A stretch of DNA of 64,000 bases, from positions 620,001 through 684,000 of the forward strand of contig NZ_JAFKDE010000002.1 in assembly GCF_017255295.1 (NCBI RefSeq). Reading direction: 5' to 3'. Both the position numbers and the translations under genes were made by a program. Origin of the DNA: Nitratireductor aquimarinus. GTDB taxonomy: Bacteria > Pseudomonadota > Alphaproteobacteria > Rhizobiales > Rhizobiaceae. The notes beneath the pieces were generated by a model. It was given only the letters and a program-made list of their open reading frames with translations. It did not search any database and was not told the origin of the DNA. Numbering within the stretch: position 1 is the first letter of the stretch; every line of letters begins with the position of its first letter. Shown here piece by piece: positions 7,821 to 17,910 of the stretch.

Positions 7821-10709
7821 TTATGACCTTGCAGCAGTCGTGTGCTCGAAGAGGAGCCTGTCGGTGGCTTCTGCATCTGCGGGCTCGCCGAAGATGAAGC
7901 TCTGCGCGTAATCGCATCCCATTTCCGCAAGCTGTGCTGCGTCCTGCTCGTCGACCACGCCTTCGGCGACGACCGAGAGTTCGAGCTCCTGCGCCATGCG
8001 CACCATGGAACGGACGAGAACGAGCCCACGGGGGCTGTGATCTTCCAGGAAGCGGCGGTCGATCTTGATCGTGTCGAACGGGAAGCTGGAGAGATAGGAG
8101 AGGGACGAATACCCGGTTCCGAAGTCGTCCAGCGACAGGCCGATGCCGATTTTCCTGAGCTTCTGGAGCACATGGGCGGATTGCTCGGGATTGTCCATGA
8201 CGATCGATTCGGTGAGTTCGAGCCGGAAGCCTTCCGGCCGGATGCCGGAGCGCGCGATGACGGAACGGACGTCGCCGACAAGATCGCGCCGGATGAGCTG
8301 GCGGCTTGAAAGATTGACCGAGACGAAGAGCGGCGTGTCCCTGAACTGCTTCTGCCAGCGATAGAGGTCTTCTGCCGATTTCTGCATTGCGAAGTGGCCA
8401 AGCTGAACGATCAGGCCTGAACTTTCGGCAATCGGAATGAAGTCCGAGGGAGAAATGGCGCCACGGCGGGGGTGATCCCAGCGCAGGAGCGCTTCAAAGC
8501 CCGCAATGGAACGGTCTTCAAGGCGGATGATCGGCTGATAGACGAGCTTGAGCTCGGAGCGCTCGATGGCGCGGCGCAGGTCCGATTCCATGCGCAGGCG
8601 ATTGTTGTCGATGGAGCGGAATGCCGGGCGGAACGGTTCGATGCGGTCGCCGCCAAACCGCTTGGCCTGATACATGGCCAGCTCGGCGTCCTTCAGCATT
8701 TCCTCAGCCGACTCCTGCGTGGCAGTCCAGGAAATCAGGCCGATGGAGGAAGTGAGCACGATTTCGCGGCGGGCGAAGGTGACCGGCGTGCGGATCGCCT
8801 GTTTCACCGCATCGGCAACGGCGGCGATGCGCGCGGGCTCCTGCTCGGACAGAAGGATCATGGCGAACTGATCGCCGGAAAGACGGCACAGCGAATCGCG
8901 CGGCTTGAGCAGCCGATGGAGCCGGCGCGCGATGGTGAGCAGGATCGTGTCGCCGACCGAGATGCCAAGCTCGTCATTGACCTGCTTGAAGCGGTCTATG
9001 TCGATGACGAATACGGTGGGGCGCACCTGCTGTTCGGTGCGTGCGATGGAGATGATTGCGTCGAGCCGGTTCAGGAACAGTTCGCGGCTGGGCAGGCCCG
9101 TCAGATTGTCGTGGACGGCGTCGTGCAGGAGGCGCTCTTCTGCCTTCTTCTGTTCGGTTACGTCGACCATGGTGCCGACGCAGCGGATGACCTCGCCATC
9201 AGAGCCGATCACGGGGCGGGCGCGCAGATCGAACCAGTGATAGTGACCATCGGCGCCGCGCAGGCGGAAGCTCTGCGAGATGCGGCCGCGGCGCTGCTCC
9301 AGAACCACGTCGAGCGTGGTGCGGAACGTGTCGCGGTCTTCGGTGTGCAGGTTCGACAGCCAGTCGCGGGCAGGGCCGTGAAGCGCCCCCACGGGCAGGC
9401 CGAGCTGGCGGCTGACATCGGGCCGGGTGATGATGCGGTCGCGCGAAACGTCCCAGTCCCAGACCACGTCGCCGGAACCGGAAATGGCGAGCGCCTGGCG
9501 CTCCATGTCGCTGAACAGGCCCTGGAAGAGCGCACCGCCGGCAAAGGCGTGCTGCATGACCGTGAAGCCGATGAGAAGGATGATCAGGATCAGGCCGCCG
9601 CCGATGGCCGGCTGCACGATGTCGTTGTCGAGAACGCCCGTTATGGCCATCCAGGAGGCGACCATCCAGGCGATGATCATCACCCAGCTTGGCACCAGCA
9701 TGATGGCGCGGTCATAACCCTGAATGCTGAGATAGACGATGATGCCGAGACCGACCACGGCGGTGGCCGCAAAGGAGATGCGCGCGATGCCGGCGGCGGC
9801 GGCGGGATCGATGATGGCGAAACCGGCAATGATGCCGAGCCCCAGAACCCAGGCGAGCAGGCCGTAGCTGAAATGGTCGTGCCAGCGATTGAGGTTGAGA
9901 TAGGCGAAGAGGAAGATGACCAGCGTGGCGGCAAGGCCGACTTCGGTGCTGGCGCGCCAGATCTGCTCATTGCCGGGCGTGATCTCGATGACCTTGCTCA
10001 GGAAGCCGAAATCGATGGAGATATAGGCCAGGACCGCCCAGGCGAGCGCTGCGGTGGCCGGGAACATCGAGGTGCCCTTGACCACGAACAGGATGGTGAG
10101 GAAGAGGGCCAGCAGACCGGCAATGCCAAGGACGATGCCGCGGAACAGCGTGTAGGCGTTCACCGTGTCCTTGTATGCGCCGGGATCCCAAAGATAGATC
10201 TGTGGCAGGTTCGGCGAGGAAAGCTCGGCGACGAAGGTGACGACCGAACCGGGGTTGAGCGTGACGCGGAATTCATCGGCATCGGCACTTTCCTGACGGT
10301 CGAGCGTGAAGCCGGAACTTGGCGTGATCGCCGCGATGCGCTGGGAGCCGAGATCGGGCCAGATGAGGCCGGAGCCGACCAGTCGGAAATGCGGGGCGAC
10401 AATCAGGCGGTCGAGCTGCTGATCCGTCGTGTTTGCGAGCGCAAAGACCGCCCAGTCGCCGGTGGAGCGCTCATCCTGGGCTTCCACCTCGATGCGTCGC
10501 ACAATGCCATCGACATCCGGCGCCGTGGACACCTGAAACGCTTCGCCCTGACCACGATAGATCTCCACCGCGCCAGACAGGTCGAGCGCCACGTCGTCGC
10601 GTGCGATCTTGATCGGCTCGATGGCGTGCGCCATACCGATTGAGGACACAAGAGCGATGACAATGGCGGCGATGGTCGCAAGGGATGCGAAGAAGTTTGA
10701 GCGCGACAA
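7821..10709 (-). CDS. Membrane-bound PAS-GGDEF-EAL protein with 7TM sensor (probable c-di-GMP phosphodiesterase)
   Basis: A 962-aa signalling protein. In order it has a signal peptide (1-29), an extracytoplasmic beta-rich domain of the 7TMR-DISM kind (about 30-185), roughly seven membrane helices (about 190-395), a PAS/PAC domain (about 405-530), a GGDEF domain (about 535-690) and an EAL domain (about 705-950). The GGDEF signature is SGDQF, so cyclase activity is unlikely and the domain may instead bind GTP. The EAL domain keeps FEALLRWDH, VNLSSRQL, LELTES, LDDFGTGYSS, IKID, AEGV and the late Gln in YAQSF, so phosphodiesterase activity is likely. It is the last gene of thrC-M16-rimJ-GGDEF/EAL, 5 bases after the acetyltransferase gene. 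Confidence 0.92.
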   Translation of the reverse strand: MSRSNFFASLATIAAIVIALVSSIGMAHAIEPIKIARDDVALDLSGAVEIYRGQGEAFQVSTAPDVDGIVRRIEVEAQDERSTGDWAVFALANTTDQQLDRLIVAPHFRLVGSGLIWPDLGSQRIAAITPSSGFTLDRQESADADEFRVTLNPGSVVTFVAELSSPNLPQIYLWDPGAYKDTVNAYTLFRGIVLGIAGLLALFLTILFVVKGTSMFPATAALAWAVLAYISIDFGFLSKVIEITPGNEQIWRASTEVGLAATLVIFLFAYLNLNRWHDHFSYGLLAWVLGLGIIAGFAIIDPAAAAGIARISFAATAVVGLGIIVYLSIQGYDRAIMLVPSWVMIIAWMVASWMAITGVLDNDIVQPAIGGGLILIILLIGFTVMQHAFAGGALFQGLFSDMERQALAISGSGDVVWDWDVSRDRIITRPDVSRQLGLPVGALHGPARDWLSNLHTEDRDTFRTTLDVVLEQRRGRISQSFRLRGADGHYHWFDLRARPVIGSDGEVIRCVGTMVDVTEQKKAEERLLHDAVHDNLTGLPSRELFLNRLDAIISIARTEQQVRPTVFVIDIDRFKQVNDELGISVGDTILLTIARRLHRLLKPRDSLCRLSGDQFAMILLSEQEPARIAAVADAVKQAIRTPVTFARREIVLTSSIGLISWTATQESAEEMLKDAELAMYQAKRFGGDRIEPFRPAFRSIDNNRLRMESDLRRAIERSELKLVYQPIIRLEDRSIAGFEALLRWDHPRRGAISPSDFIPIAESSGLIVQLGHFAMQKSAEDLYRWQKQFRDTPLFVSVNLSSRQLIRRDLVGDVRSVIARSGIRPEGFRLELTESIVMDNPEQSAHVLQKLRKIGIGLSLDDFGTGYSSLSYLSSFPFDTIKIDRRFLEDHSPRGLVLVRSMVRMAQELELSVVAEGVVDEQDAAQLAEMGCDYAQSFIFGEPADAEATDRLLFEHTTAARS

Positions 10710-10714
10710 GGAAA

Positions 10715-11317
10715 TCAGCCTCGTGTTTCTAATGCAGGCACATGACGCTCCTCGGCGACCAGCGCATAAAGACAGTGATCACGCCAAGAACCGTTGATCC
10801 TGAGATAGGACCTGAGCAGGCCTTCGCGCTGAAATCCGGCTTTTTCAAGTAAACCGACAGATCGTTTGTTGTTTGGAATACAGGCCGCTTCCAGACGGTG
10901 CAACCGCAAGGTCTCGAATGCAAAGGGAATGATGAGATGCACCGCAGCAAGCATCATGCCGCGTCCCGCATAACGCTCGCCCATCCAGTAACCGATACTT
11001 GCGGTCTGGGCGACGCCGCGGCGGATGTTCGACATGGTGATGCCGCCGGCGAGCGCACCGGTCCCGGCATCGAAAACGAAGAAACTGACACCGGTGCCAT
11101 TGTCATATTCGCTGCGATAGCGCCTCAACCGGTGTCGAAAGGCGCTTCTGGACAGCTCGTCAAAGGCCCAGCTCGGCTCCCACGGCACGAGGAAATTGCG
11201 GCTTTCCTCGCGCAGTGCCGCCCACTCCGCATGATCGGACATGACAGGGCCCCTGAGGAACACTGTTTCGCCCTTGAGCGCCGGAGGCGGGCGGCGGAAG
11301 AAGGGCACGTCCAACAT
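10715..11317 (-). CDS. GNAT N-acetyltransferase, RimJ-like
   Basis: A 200-aa GNAT-family acetyltransferase resembling RimJ/RimL enzymes that acetylate ribosomal protein N-termini. Features are VFLRGPVMSDHAEWAALREESR at the N-terminus (beta1-alpha1), GYWMGERYAGRGMM (acetyl-CoA pyrophosphate-binding loop) and the C-terminal HRLEAACIPNNKRSVGLLEKAGF. The true substrate cannot be read from sequence. It sits 14 bases downstream of the M16 peptidase gene and 5 bases upstream of the GGDEF/EAL gene in one minus-strand run. Confidence 0.88.
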   Translation of the reverse strand: MLDVPFFRRPPPALKGETVFLRGPVMSDHAEWAALREESRNFLVPWEPSWAFDELSRSAFRHRLRRYRSEYDNGTGVSFFVFDAGTGALAGGITMSNIRRGVAQTASIGYWMGERYAGRGMMLAAVHLIIPFAFETLRLHRLEAACIPNNKRSVGLLEKAGFQREGLLRSYLRINGSWRDHCLYALVAEERHVPALETRG

Positions 11318-11331
11318 ATGGCGGGGCGGTC

Positions 11332-12624
11332 CTACACGGCGAGTTTGCGCGGCATGGGCCCCTGATCGGTAAGTGCGTCCTGGATCGTCTCGAACGGTGC
11401 GAGCGTGCCCACGGGGCCGATGGCCGCGAGGGTTGGCTTGGAGGTGAAGAGACGCTGAGACAGGTCCGTCAGGCGGTCCACGGTGAGGTTGGAAAGGCGG
11501 TCCATCAGCTCGTCCACGTCGATGGGACGGCCGTAAAGCAGGAGCTGGCGGGCAATCTGCGATGCGCGGCTGGCGGGGTTTTCCCGCGCCATCATCAGGC
11601 CGGCGCGATACTGGGCGCGGGCCCGGTCAAGCTCGTCCTGACCGATGCTCTGGCCGGCTTTCTGCAATTCGCCCAGAAGAAGGGGAACGAGTTCCTCGAT
11701 GTCACTCTTTCCGGTCGCCGCATGGACGCCGAAAATGCCGGTGTCGGAGAAGCCCCAGTGGAAGGCGTAGACCGAGTAGCACAGGCCGTGCTTCTCGCGC
11801 ACTTCCTGGAACAGGCGGGACGACATGCCGCCGCCGAGAATGGTGGAGAGCACCTGTGAGGCATAGAAGTCGCGCATGTGGTAGGCGCGGCCCTCAAAGC
11901 CGAGGATGATCTGCGCATCCATCAGATCGCGATGCTCGCGGAAATCACCGCCCACATAGTGCGCATATTGCGGGGCAACGCCTTCGGCCTTGGCGCGGAA
12001 GCTGCCCAGACGGTTTTCCACCTCGCGCACGAAATCCTCGTGCTTCAGGCCGCCCGCAGCGACAATGACCATGCGGTCAGCGGAATATTGCCGCTCAAGG
12101 AAGCCGCGCAGCTGATCGGAGGTGAAGGACTGGACGGTTTCGGGCGTGCCGAGAACCGAGCGGCCAAGCGCCTGGTGGCGGAAAGCGGTTTCGGTGAACC
12201 GGTCGAAGACGATGTCGTCGGGAATGTCGTGCGCAGCGCCGATCTCCTGGAGGATCACGTGCTGTTCGCGCTCAAGCTCATGGGGATCGAACTTGGAATC
12301 GGTCAGGATGTCGGAAAGGAGTTCGACGGCCAGCGGCATGTCTGCGCTGAGAACACGCGCGAAGAACGCGGTGGTCTCGACACTGGTCGCGGCGTTGATC
12401 TCTCCGCCAACATCCTCGATGTCTGTCGCAATCTGGCGAGCGGTGCGCTTGCTCGTGCCCTTGAACGCCATGTGTTCAAGAAGATGCGCGATACCGTGCT
12501 CGTTCTCATACTCGTTGCGCGAGCCGGATTTGACCCAGATGCCCAGCGCAACGGTTTCCAGATGTGGCAGGGTTTCGGTGGCGACCGTCAGGCCGTTCGA
12601 CAGACGGCTTACCTCAACACCCAT
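11332..12624 (-). CDS. M16 family zinc metallopeptidase (mitochondrial processing peptidase-like)
   Basis: A 430-aa peptidase of family M16B, related to the beta subunit of mitochondrial processing peptidase. The inverted zinc motif HxxEH is present as HLLEHMAFKGT near residue 45, with the third ligand Glu in the downstream helix. The start at 12624 (MGVEVSRLSNGL) is chosen because it begins at the conserved N-terminus and has a CAGGGAG site; an upstream ATG at 12663 would overlap thrC. In alphaproteobacteria this gene commonly follows thrC, as it does here with a gap of 25 bases. Confidence 0.93.
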   Translation of the reverse strand: MGVEVSRLSNGLTVATETLPHLETVALGIWVKSGSRNEYENEHGIAHLLEHMAFKGTSKRTARQIATDIEDVGGEINAATSVETTAFFARVLSADMPLAVELLSDILTDSKFDPHELEREQHVILQEIGAAHDIPDDIVFDRFTETAFRHQALGRSVLGTPETVQSFTSDQLRGFLERQYSADRMVIVAAGGLKHEDFVREVENRLGSFRAKAEGVAPQYAHYVGGDFREHRDLMDAQIILGFEGRAYHMRDFYASQVLSTILGGGMSSRLFQEVREKHGLCYSVYAFHWGFSDTGIFGVHAATGKSDIEELVPLLLGELQKAGQSIGQDELDRARAQYRAGLMMARENPASRASQIARQLLLYGRPIDVDELMDRLSNLTVDRLTDLSQRLFTSKPTLAAIGPVGTLAPFETIQDALTDQGPMPRKLAV

Positions 12625-12649
12625 ATTGACGTGACTCCCTGAACAATAC

Positions 12650-14053
12650 TTAACGCGCCGCACGTGCGTGGCGGCTAATGTGATCCTGCAACAATTTTAA
12701 GTCTGAGGGAACGACTGTAAAGGATTCTTTCCGTTCCATAAGATCGCCGAGCCACGCGGGAAGGGGCGGCTCAACGCCGCTGGCGTCCTTGACGGCCTGT
12801 GGAAACTTGGCCGGATGGGCCGTCGACAAGACGACCATGGGCGCGCTGGACGCTTCAAGTCCGCGCGCGACCTTCACGCCGGTGGCGGTGTGCGGATCCA
12901 GCAGATAGCCGTTTTCCTCAAGCACGGAGCCGATGGTGTCGGCGGTCTCGGCCATGTCGGAACGGCCGGCGGCGAATTCCGCGCGGATCGCCTCAAGCGT
13001 CTTTTCCTCGACGGTAAAGCTGCCCGATTGTTTCAGCGACTGCATGTAGCGACGGATCTCGTCGACATTTCCGCCGGAGGCGAAATAGAGCAGGCGCTCG
13101 AAATTGGAGGACACCTGAATGTCCATCGAGGGCGAGGTGGTGGGGACCACGCCTCGGGTCGCATATTCGCCGGTGGCGAGCGTGCGGGCGAGAATGTCGT
13201 TGTCGTTGGTGGCGATCACCAGCTGGTCGACCGGCAGGCCCATACGCTTGGCGGCGTAGCCTGCGAAGATGTCGCCGAAATTGCCGGTCGGAACCGTGAA
13301 GGAAATCGTGCGATCCGGTCCACCGAGCGACAGGGCGGCGGTGAAATAGTAGACGATCTGGGCCATGACGCGCGCCCAGTTGATCGAGTTCACGCCGGAG
13401 AGCGAAACGCCGTCGCGGAAGGCGTGATCGTTGAACATGTCCTTGAGCAGGGCCTGGCAATCATCGAAATTGCCCTTCACGGCCAGAGCGTGAACATTGG
13501 GCGCGCCGGACGTGGTCATCTGGCGCTGCTGGACCGGCGAGACGCGGCCCTCGGGGAAGAGGATGAAGACATCCGCGCGCTCGGTGCCGGCAAAGGCCTC
13601 GATGGCCGCGCCGCCCGTATCGCCGGACGTCGCACCGACGATGGTGACGCGCTCGCCGCGCTCGGCCAGAACGTGATCCATCAGGCGCGCCAGAAGCTGC
13701 ATGGCAACGTCCTTGAAGGCCAGCGTCGGCCCATGGAAGAGTTCGAGGATGAACTCGTTGGGGCCGGTCTGCACCAGCGGGCAGACTGCCGGATGGCGGA
13801 AGGTGGCGTAGCTTTCCTCGATGATGCGGCGCAGGGTCGCCGGAGCGATCTCGTCTCCCACGAAGGGGGAGAGGACGCGGAAGGCGATCTCGCTGTAGGA
13901 AAGGCCGCGCATGGCGCGAATGTCATCGGCCGAGAAATGCGGCCACTCGCGGGGAACATAAAGACCGCCGTCGCGGGCGAGGCCCGCAAGCATTGCATCG
14001 GAAAAGCCGAGCGCCGGCGCGTCGCCACGCGTGCTAATGTAATCTGTCGCCAT
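12650..14053 (-). CDS. thrC: Threonine synthase
   Basis: A PLP-dependent enzyme that converts O-phosphohomoserine to threonine. From the ATG at 14053 it is 467 aa, matching the fungal/proteobacterial long form. The N-terminal YISTRGDAPALGFSDAML, the PLP-lysine segment PTLAFKDVAMQ, VGATSGDTGGAAIEAF and FTVPTGNFGDIFAGY are all present. Upstream in-frame sequence (to 14176) lacks family similarity and contains a dispersed repeat, so it is excluded. This is the first gene of the minus-strand run thrC-M16-rimJ-GGDEF/EAL. Confidence 0.97.
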   Translation of the reverse strand: MATDYISTRGDAPALGFSDAMLAGLARDGGLYVPREWPHFSADDIRAMRGLSYSEIAFRVLSPFVGDEIAPATLRRIIEESYATFRHPAVCPLVQTGPNEFILELFHGPTLAFKDVAMQLLARLMDHVLAERGERVTIVGATSGDTGGAAIEAFAGTERADVFILFPEGRVSPVQQRQMTTSGAPNVHALAVKGNFDDCQALLKDMFNDHAFRDGVSLSGVNSINWARVMAQIVYYFTAALSLGGPDRTISFTVPTGNFGDIFAGYAAKRMGLPVDQLVIATNDNDILARTLATGEYATRGVVPTTSPSMDIQVSSNFERLLYFASGGNVDEIRRYMQSLKQSGSFTVEEKTLEAIRAEFAAGRSDMAETADTIGSVLEENGYLLDPHTATGVKVARGLEASSAPMVVLSTAHPAKFPQAVKDASGVEPPLPAWLGDLMERKESFTVVPSDLKLLQDHISRHARAAR

Positions 14054-14136
14054 ACGTCGTATTGCCTCATGAACTGCGAGGAAGAACAGCCGGTGCGGAC
14101 AAGAGCCCTTCGCATTCCGGCCGCGCGTCTGATATA

Positions 14137-14174
14137 GAGCATGATCTGGACGGGTGGGAACCGGTTTTCCACTC
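14137..14174. repeat. Dispersed palindromic element (CCGG-centred)
   Basis: GAGCATGATC is followed by an inverted repeat GTGGGAA-CCGG-TTTTCCAC. The same motif with a CCGG centre flanked by GGAAA/TTTCC recurs at 60111-60152, and a related GCATCGGA-bounded form occurs near 45365. Such elements are frequent between genes of Hyphomicrobiales. It lies upstream of thrC. Confidence 0.6.
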
Positions 14175-14307
14175 AAACCGCATGGAAATTGATTGTCGAT
14201 GACGGGTTTTCTGGCAATTGCCGCCGAAATCTGTCATTTCTCCGCTGCCTTTTGCCGGTTGAACTTCAGTCGGCTTCGGGCGCGCGCAGATTCACGGGGC
14301 ATGTCAC

Positions 14308-14898
14308 TTGGTCAATTATCGTCTTTTCGTCAGTTCCATACTGCTTTCCGCCGCCGCTTTTGTTTCCGGCTGTCAATCCGATGACGCAACCGGGGGCATG
14401 AACCTGCAGTCCGGCAACAACACGCAGACCCAGGTCGCGCAGACGGGCGATCAGCCGGTCGAGACGATCCTCGAGAGCGAGCTGCGCGCCTATTGCCCGT
14501 CTGTTTCGCTGCGCGAGGGCACGGCCTATTTCACCACCTACAAGAAGGGTGCGCAGGGCGAGGCCGGTCAGGAAATCTATCAGGCGTCCATCACCGATGT
14601 GACGCGCAAGTGCAGCTACAACAATGGCGCGTTCAGCATGACGGTCGCCGTTGCCGGCCGCGTGGTGCCGGGCCCGCTTGGCAAGACCGGAACGATCACC
14701 ATGCCGATCCGCATCGTCGCATTACGCGCCGGTGAGGTGGTCTATTCCAAGCTGTTCAAGCACCAGGTCTCCATCGGCGATACGGCCGGCGCGACGCAGT
14801 TCATCTTCAACGACCCGAATGTCACGATTGCCGGCAAGCCCGACCGCAGCGTGCAGCTGATGGTCGGCTATGACGAAGGTCCGACCAGCGGTCGCTAG
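14308..14898 (+). CDS. Putative lipoprotein of unknown function
   Basis: A 196-aa protein with a lipoprotein signal: a hydrophobic stretch at residues 6-18 and a lipobox VSGC with Cys22. The mature part is soluble, with two further cysteines (in YCPSVSLREG and RKCSYNNGAFS) that could form a disulfide, and an all-beta look. No catalytic motif is visible. The likely start is TTG 14308; no in-frame ATG or GTG gives a better signal peptide. I recognise it only as an alphaproteobacterial conserved hypothetical lipoprotein. It is monocistronic and ends in a strong terminator. Confidence 0.8.
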   Translation: MVNYRLFVSSILLSAAAFVSGCQSDDATGGMNLQSGNNTQTQVAQTGDQPVETILESELRAYCPSVSLREGTAYFTTYKKGAQGEAGQEIYQASITDVTRKCSYNNGAFSMTVAVAGRVVPGPLGKTGTITMPIRIVALRAGEVVYSKLFKHQVSIGDTAGATQFIFNDPNVTIAGKPDRSVQLMVGYDEGPTSGR

Positions 14899-14923
14899 AG
14901 CAGCGGCAGCATTGCGGGATAAA

Positions 14924-14960
14924 GAAAAAAGCGGGAGCCGGGCTCCTGCTTTTTTTATTT
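14924..14960 (+). terminator. Rho-independent terminator after the lipoprotein gene
   Basis: A stem AGCGGGAGCC / GGCTCCTGCT (one G-T wobble) is flanked by six As and followed by seven Ts, 26 bases after the stop. Confidence 0.92.
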
Positions 14961-15013
14961 GAATATCAGTCGTTTCCGATTCCCGTTTGAATCGGAATTT
15001 CAGGAACGGTCGC

Positions 15014-15703
15014 TCAGGCGTCTTCCGCCCATTCAGTGAGCGCGGCCAGAACGGCAATCAGGTCCTGGAAACGGTGGATGACCGTCTCGGCTCCGGCTTC
15101 CATCAGAAGGTCGGCATGGCCCGGCTGGATGTGCGAACCGCCGGTAAAGCCGATGACGCGCATGCCTGCGGCCCTGGCTCCGGCAATGCCGTGCACGGAG
15201 TCTTCGATGACGAAGCAGTTTTCCGGCTTGGCTCCCATTTTCTCGGCGGCGTAGAGGAAGACATCGGGCGCAGGCTTTGGCTGGCGCGTCGGTGTCTCAA
15301 GAGCCGAATAGATGTGGCCATTGAAGAGGGGCAGCAATTGCGTGCGGGTGAGCATCGCTTCCACCCGGTCATGGCTCGAATTGGAGCAGACACATTTGGG
15401 CAGGGGAATGCGGGCCACTGCCTCGTGGACGCCGTCGATGGCCTTTACGTCCTTGCGCACCTTCCGGTCCACCTCGCTTTCGGCGCGGTCGATCAGCGTG
15501 GCCTGAAGCGGGGCTTCGGCATTTTCCTCGATGGACAGGAGAATGTCCTTGAAGGTGAGGCCCGCATAGCGGCTGGCAAGCTCTTCCGGCGTGATCTCGA
15601 AACCGGCCTCGGTCAGCACGCGCGCTTCGACGCGCGAGGCGATGATTTCCGAATCGACGAGAACGCCATCGCAATCGAAGATGACGAGTTCGGGAGCTGG
15701 CAT
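15014..15703 (-). CDS. HAD-superfamily phosphatase (beta-phosphoglucomutase/Gph-like subfamily IA)
   Basis: A 229-aa haloacid-dehalogenase-type hydrolase. Motif I is VIFDCDGVLVDSE (nucleophile Asp and acid/base Asp both present), motif II lies around CVCSNSSHDRV, the motif III lysine is in RQPKPAPDVFLYAAEKMG, and motif IV is CFVIEDSVHGIAGARAAGM. A helical cap lies between motifs I and II. Substrate is unknown; relatives act on phosphoglycolate, sugar phosphates or nucleotides. Start 15703 (MPAPELVIF) gives the normal family N-terminus; longer in-frame extensions are excluded. Confidence 0.9.
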   Translation of the reverse strand: MPAPELVIFDCDGVLVDSEIIASRVEARVLTEAGFEITPEELASRYAGLTFKDILLSIEENAEAPLQATLIDRAESEVDRKVRKDVKAIDGVHEAVARIPLPKCVCSNSSHDRVEAMLTRTQLLPLFNGHIYSALETPTRQPKPAPDVFLYAAEKMGAKPENCFVIEDSVHGIAGARAAGMRVIGFTGGSHIQPGHADLLMEAGAETVIHRFQDLIAVLAALTEWAEDA

Positions 15704-15742
15704 GGCAAGACCTGTCCTTTTGGGGAAGCGGATGAATAAGCT

Positions 15743-15771
15743 CGGGGCGGCATAGCCCTTATGCCGCCCCG
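15743..15771. repeat. Perfect 12-bp inverted repeat upstream of the HAD gene
   Basis: CGGGGCGGCATA, a 5-base loop, then TATGCCGCCCCG. It lies 40 bases upstream of the HAD start on the minus strand. Neither side has a T-tract, so it is not a classical terminator; it could be a leader hairpin or operator. Confidence 0.7.
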
Positions 15772-15885
15772 AAACAACTGTCCGGCAGGTATCGTCGCGC
15801 CTTCGGGCTATTCTATGACGATCCCGGTGCGCTTGCCGGCAGCCACCGCCGCCTTTTGGCGCTGAGTGTTTTCTAACGGCCCTGA

Positions 15886-17184
<1,299 letters not shown>

Positions 17185-17196
17185 GCATGAAGACAG

Positions 17197-17231
17197 GCGA
17201 CTTCAGGGAGAAGCCTGAAGTCGCTTTTTTC
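17197..17231 (+). terminator. Rho-independent terminator after ccrM
   Basis: An 11-bp perfect stem (GCGACTTCAGG / CCTGAAGTCGC) with a GAGAAG loop is followed by six Ts, 13 bases after the ccrM stop. Confidence 0.93.
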
Positions 17232-17292
17232 ATGGGAATACAGGCAGGTGGAGCGCTTTTGCGACTCTCTGCGTGATTCTTCGCATTGACCG

Positions 17293-17904
17293 TTAAACGG
17301 CGAAACCATACCCGCCGAGATCGGCGCGCAGTTTCTCCGCTCCGGTGAAATGAACGGCCTGCCAGCCGGCGGCCTTCGCCCCTTCCACATTCTTTTCGCT
17401 GTCATCGATGAACAGGGTCGCCTGCGGTTCCAGACCGAAATTCCCGGCATGGGTGTCGTAGATTGCGCGGTCGGGTTTGATGATGCCGATCTCGCCGGAA
17501 ACGGTGACGCCGCGCGGCTTCTCCAAAAAGGGATAGCGCCTGCGCGCCTCGGCATAGGTGTCGGCTGCGAAATTGGTCAGCATGGTCACGTCGTGCCCGG
17601 CGTCGACGAGCTTCTCCAGAAGCGCGACCGAATCATCATAGGCGTGCGGGACCATTTCGTGCCAGTGACGGCGGAAGGCGCGGATGTTGTCTTCCTCGTG
17701 CGGGTGTTCGGCGATGAGCAGGGCCTCGGCCTCGCGCCAGTCGCGCCCGCGATCCTGCTCCACGTTCCACGCACCGGTGCAGACGTTTTCAAGAAACCAG
17801 CGGCGTGCGCCGTCATCCGGGATCAGGCGGCGATAGGGGATTTCCGGGTCGTAGTGCAGCAGCACTTTGCCGATATCGAAGACGATGTGGCGGATCTCAC
17901 TCAT
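17293..17904 (-). CDS. HAD-superfamily hydrolase (YihX-like)
   Basis: A 203-aa HAD hydrolase of the YihX/epoxide-hydrolase-N-terminal type. Motif I is VFDIGKVLLHYD, where the second Asp of the usual DxD is replaced by Gly, as in relatives with an FDxGNV/GKV motif; motif II is MLTNFAADT, the lysine is in GIIKPDRAIYDTH, and motif IV is LFIDDSEKNVEGAKAAGW. YihX dephosphorylates alpha-glucose-1-phosphate; the substrate here is not known. It lies 6 bases downstream of mutY on the same strand and is probably cotranscribed. Confidence 0.88.
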   Translation of the reverse strand: MSEIRHIVFDIGKVLLHYDPEIPYRRLIPDDGARRWFLENVCTGAWNVEQDRGRDWREAEALLIAEHPHEEDNIRAFRRHWHEMVPHAYDDSVALLEKLVDAGHDVTMLTNFAADTYAEARRRYPFLEKPRGVTVSGEIGIIKPDRAIYDTHAGNFGLEPQATLFIDDSEKNVEGAKAAGWQAVHFTGAEKLRADLGGYGFAV

Positions 17905-17910
17905 GCGGTT

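Noticed and set aside
8472-10643. 723-residue open frame on the plus strand
   Set aside because: It lies wholly antisense to the GGDEF/EAL gene, has no family motif, and is rich in Gly, Asp and Arg as expected from the antisense of a high-GC gene.
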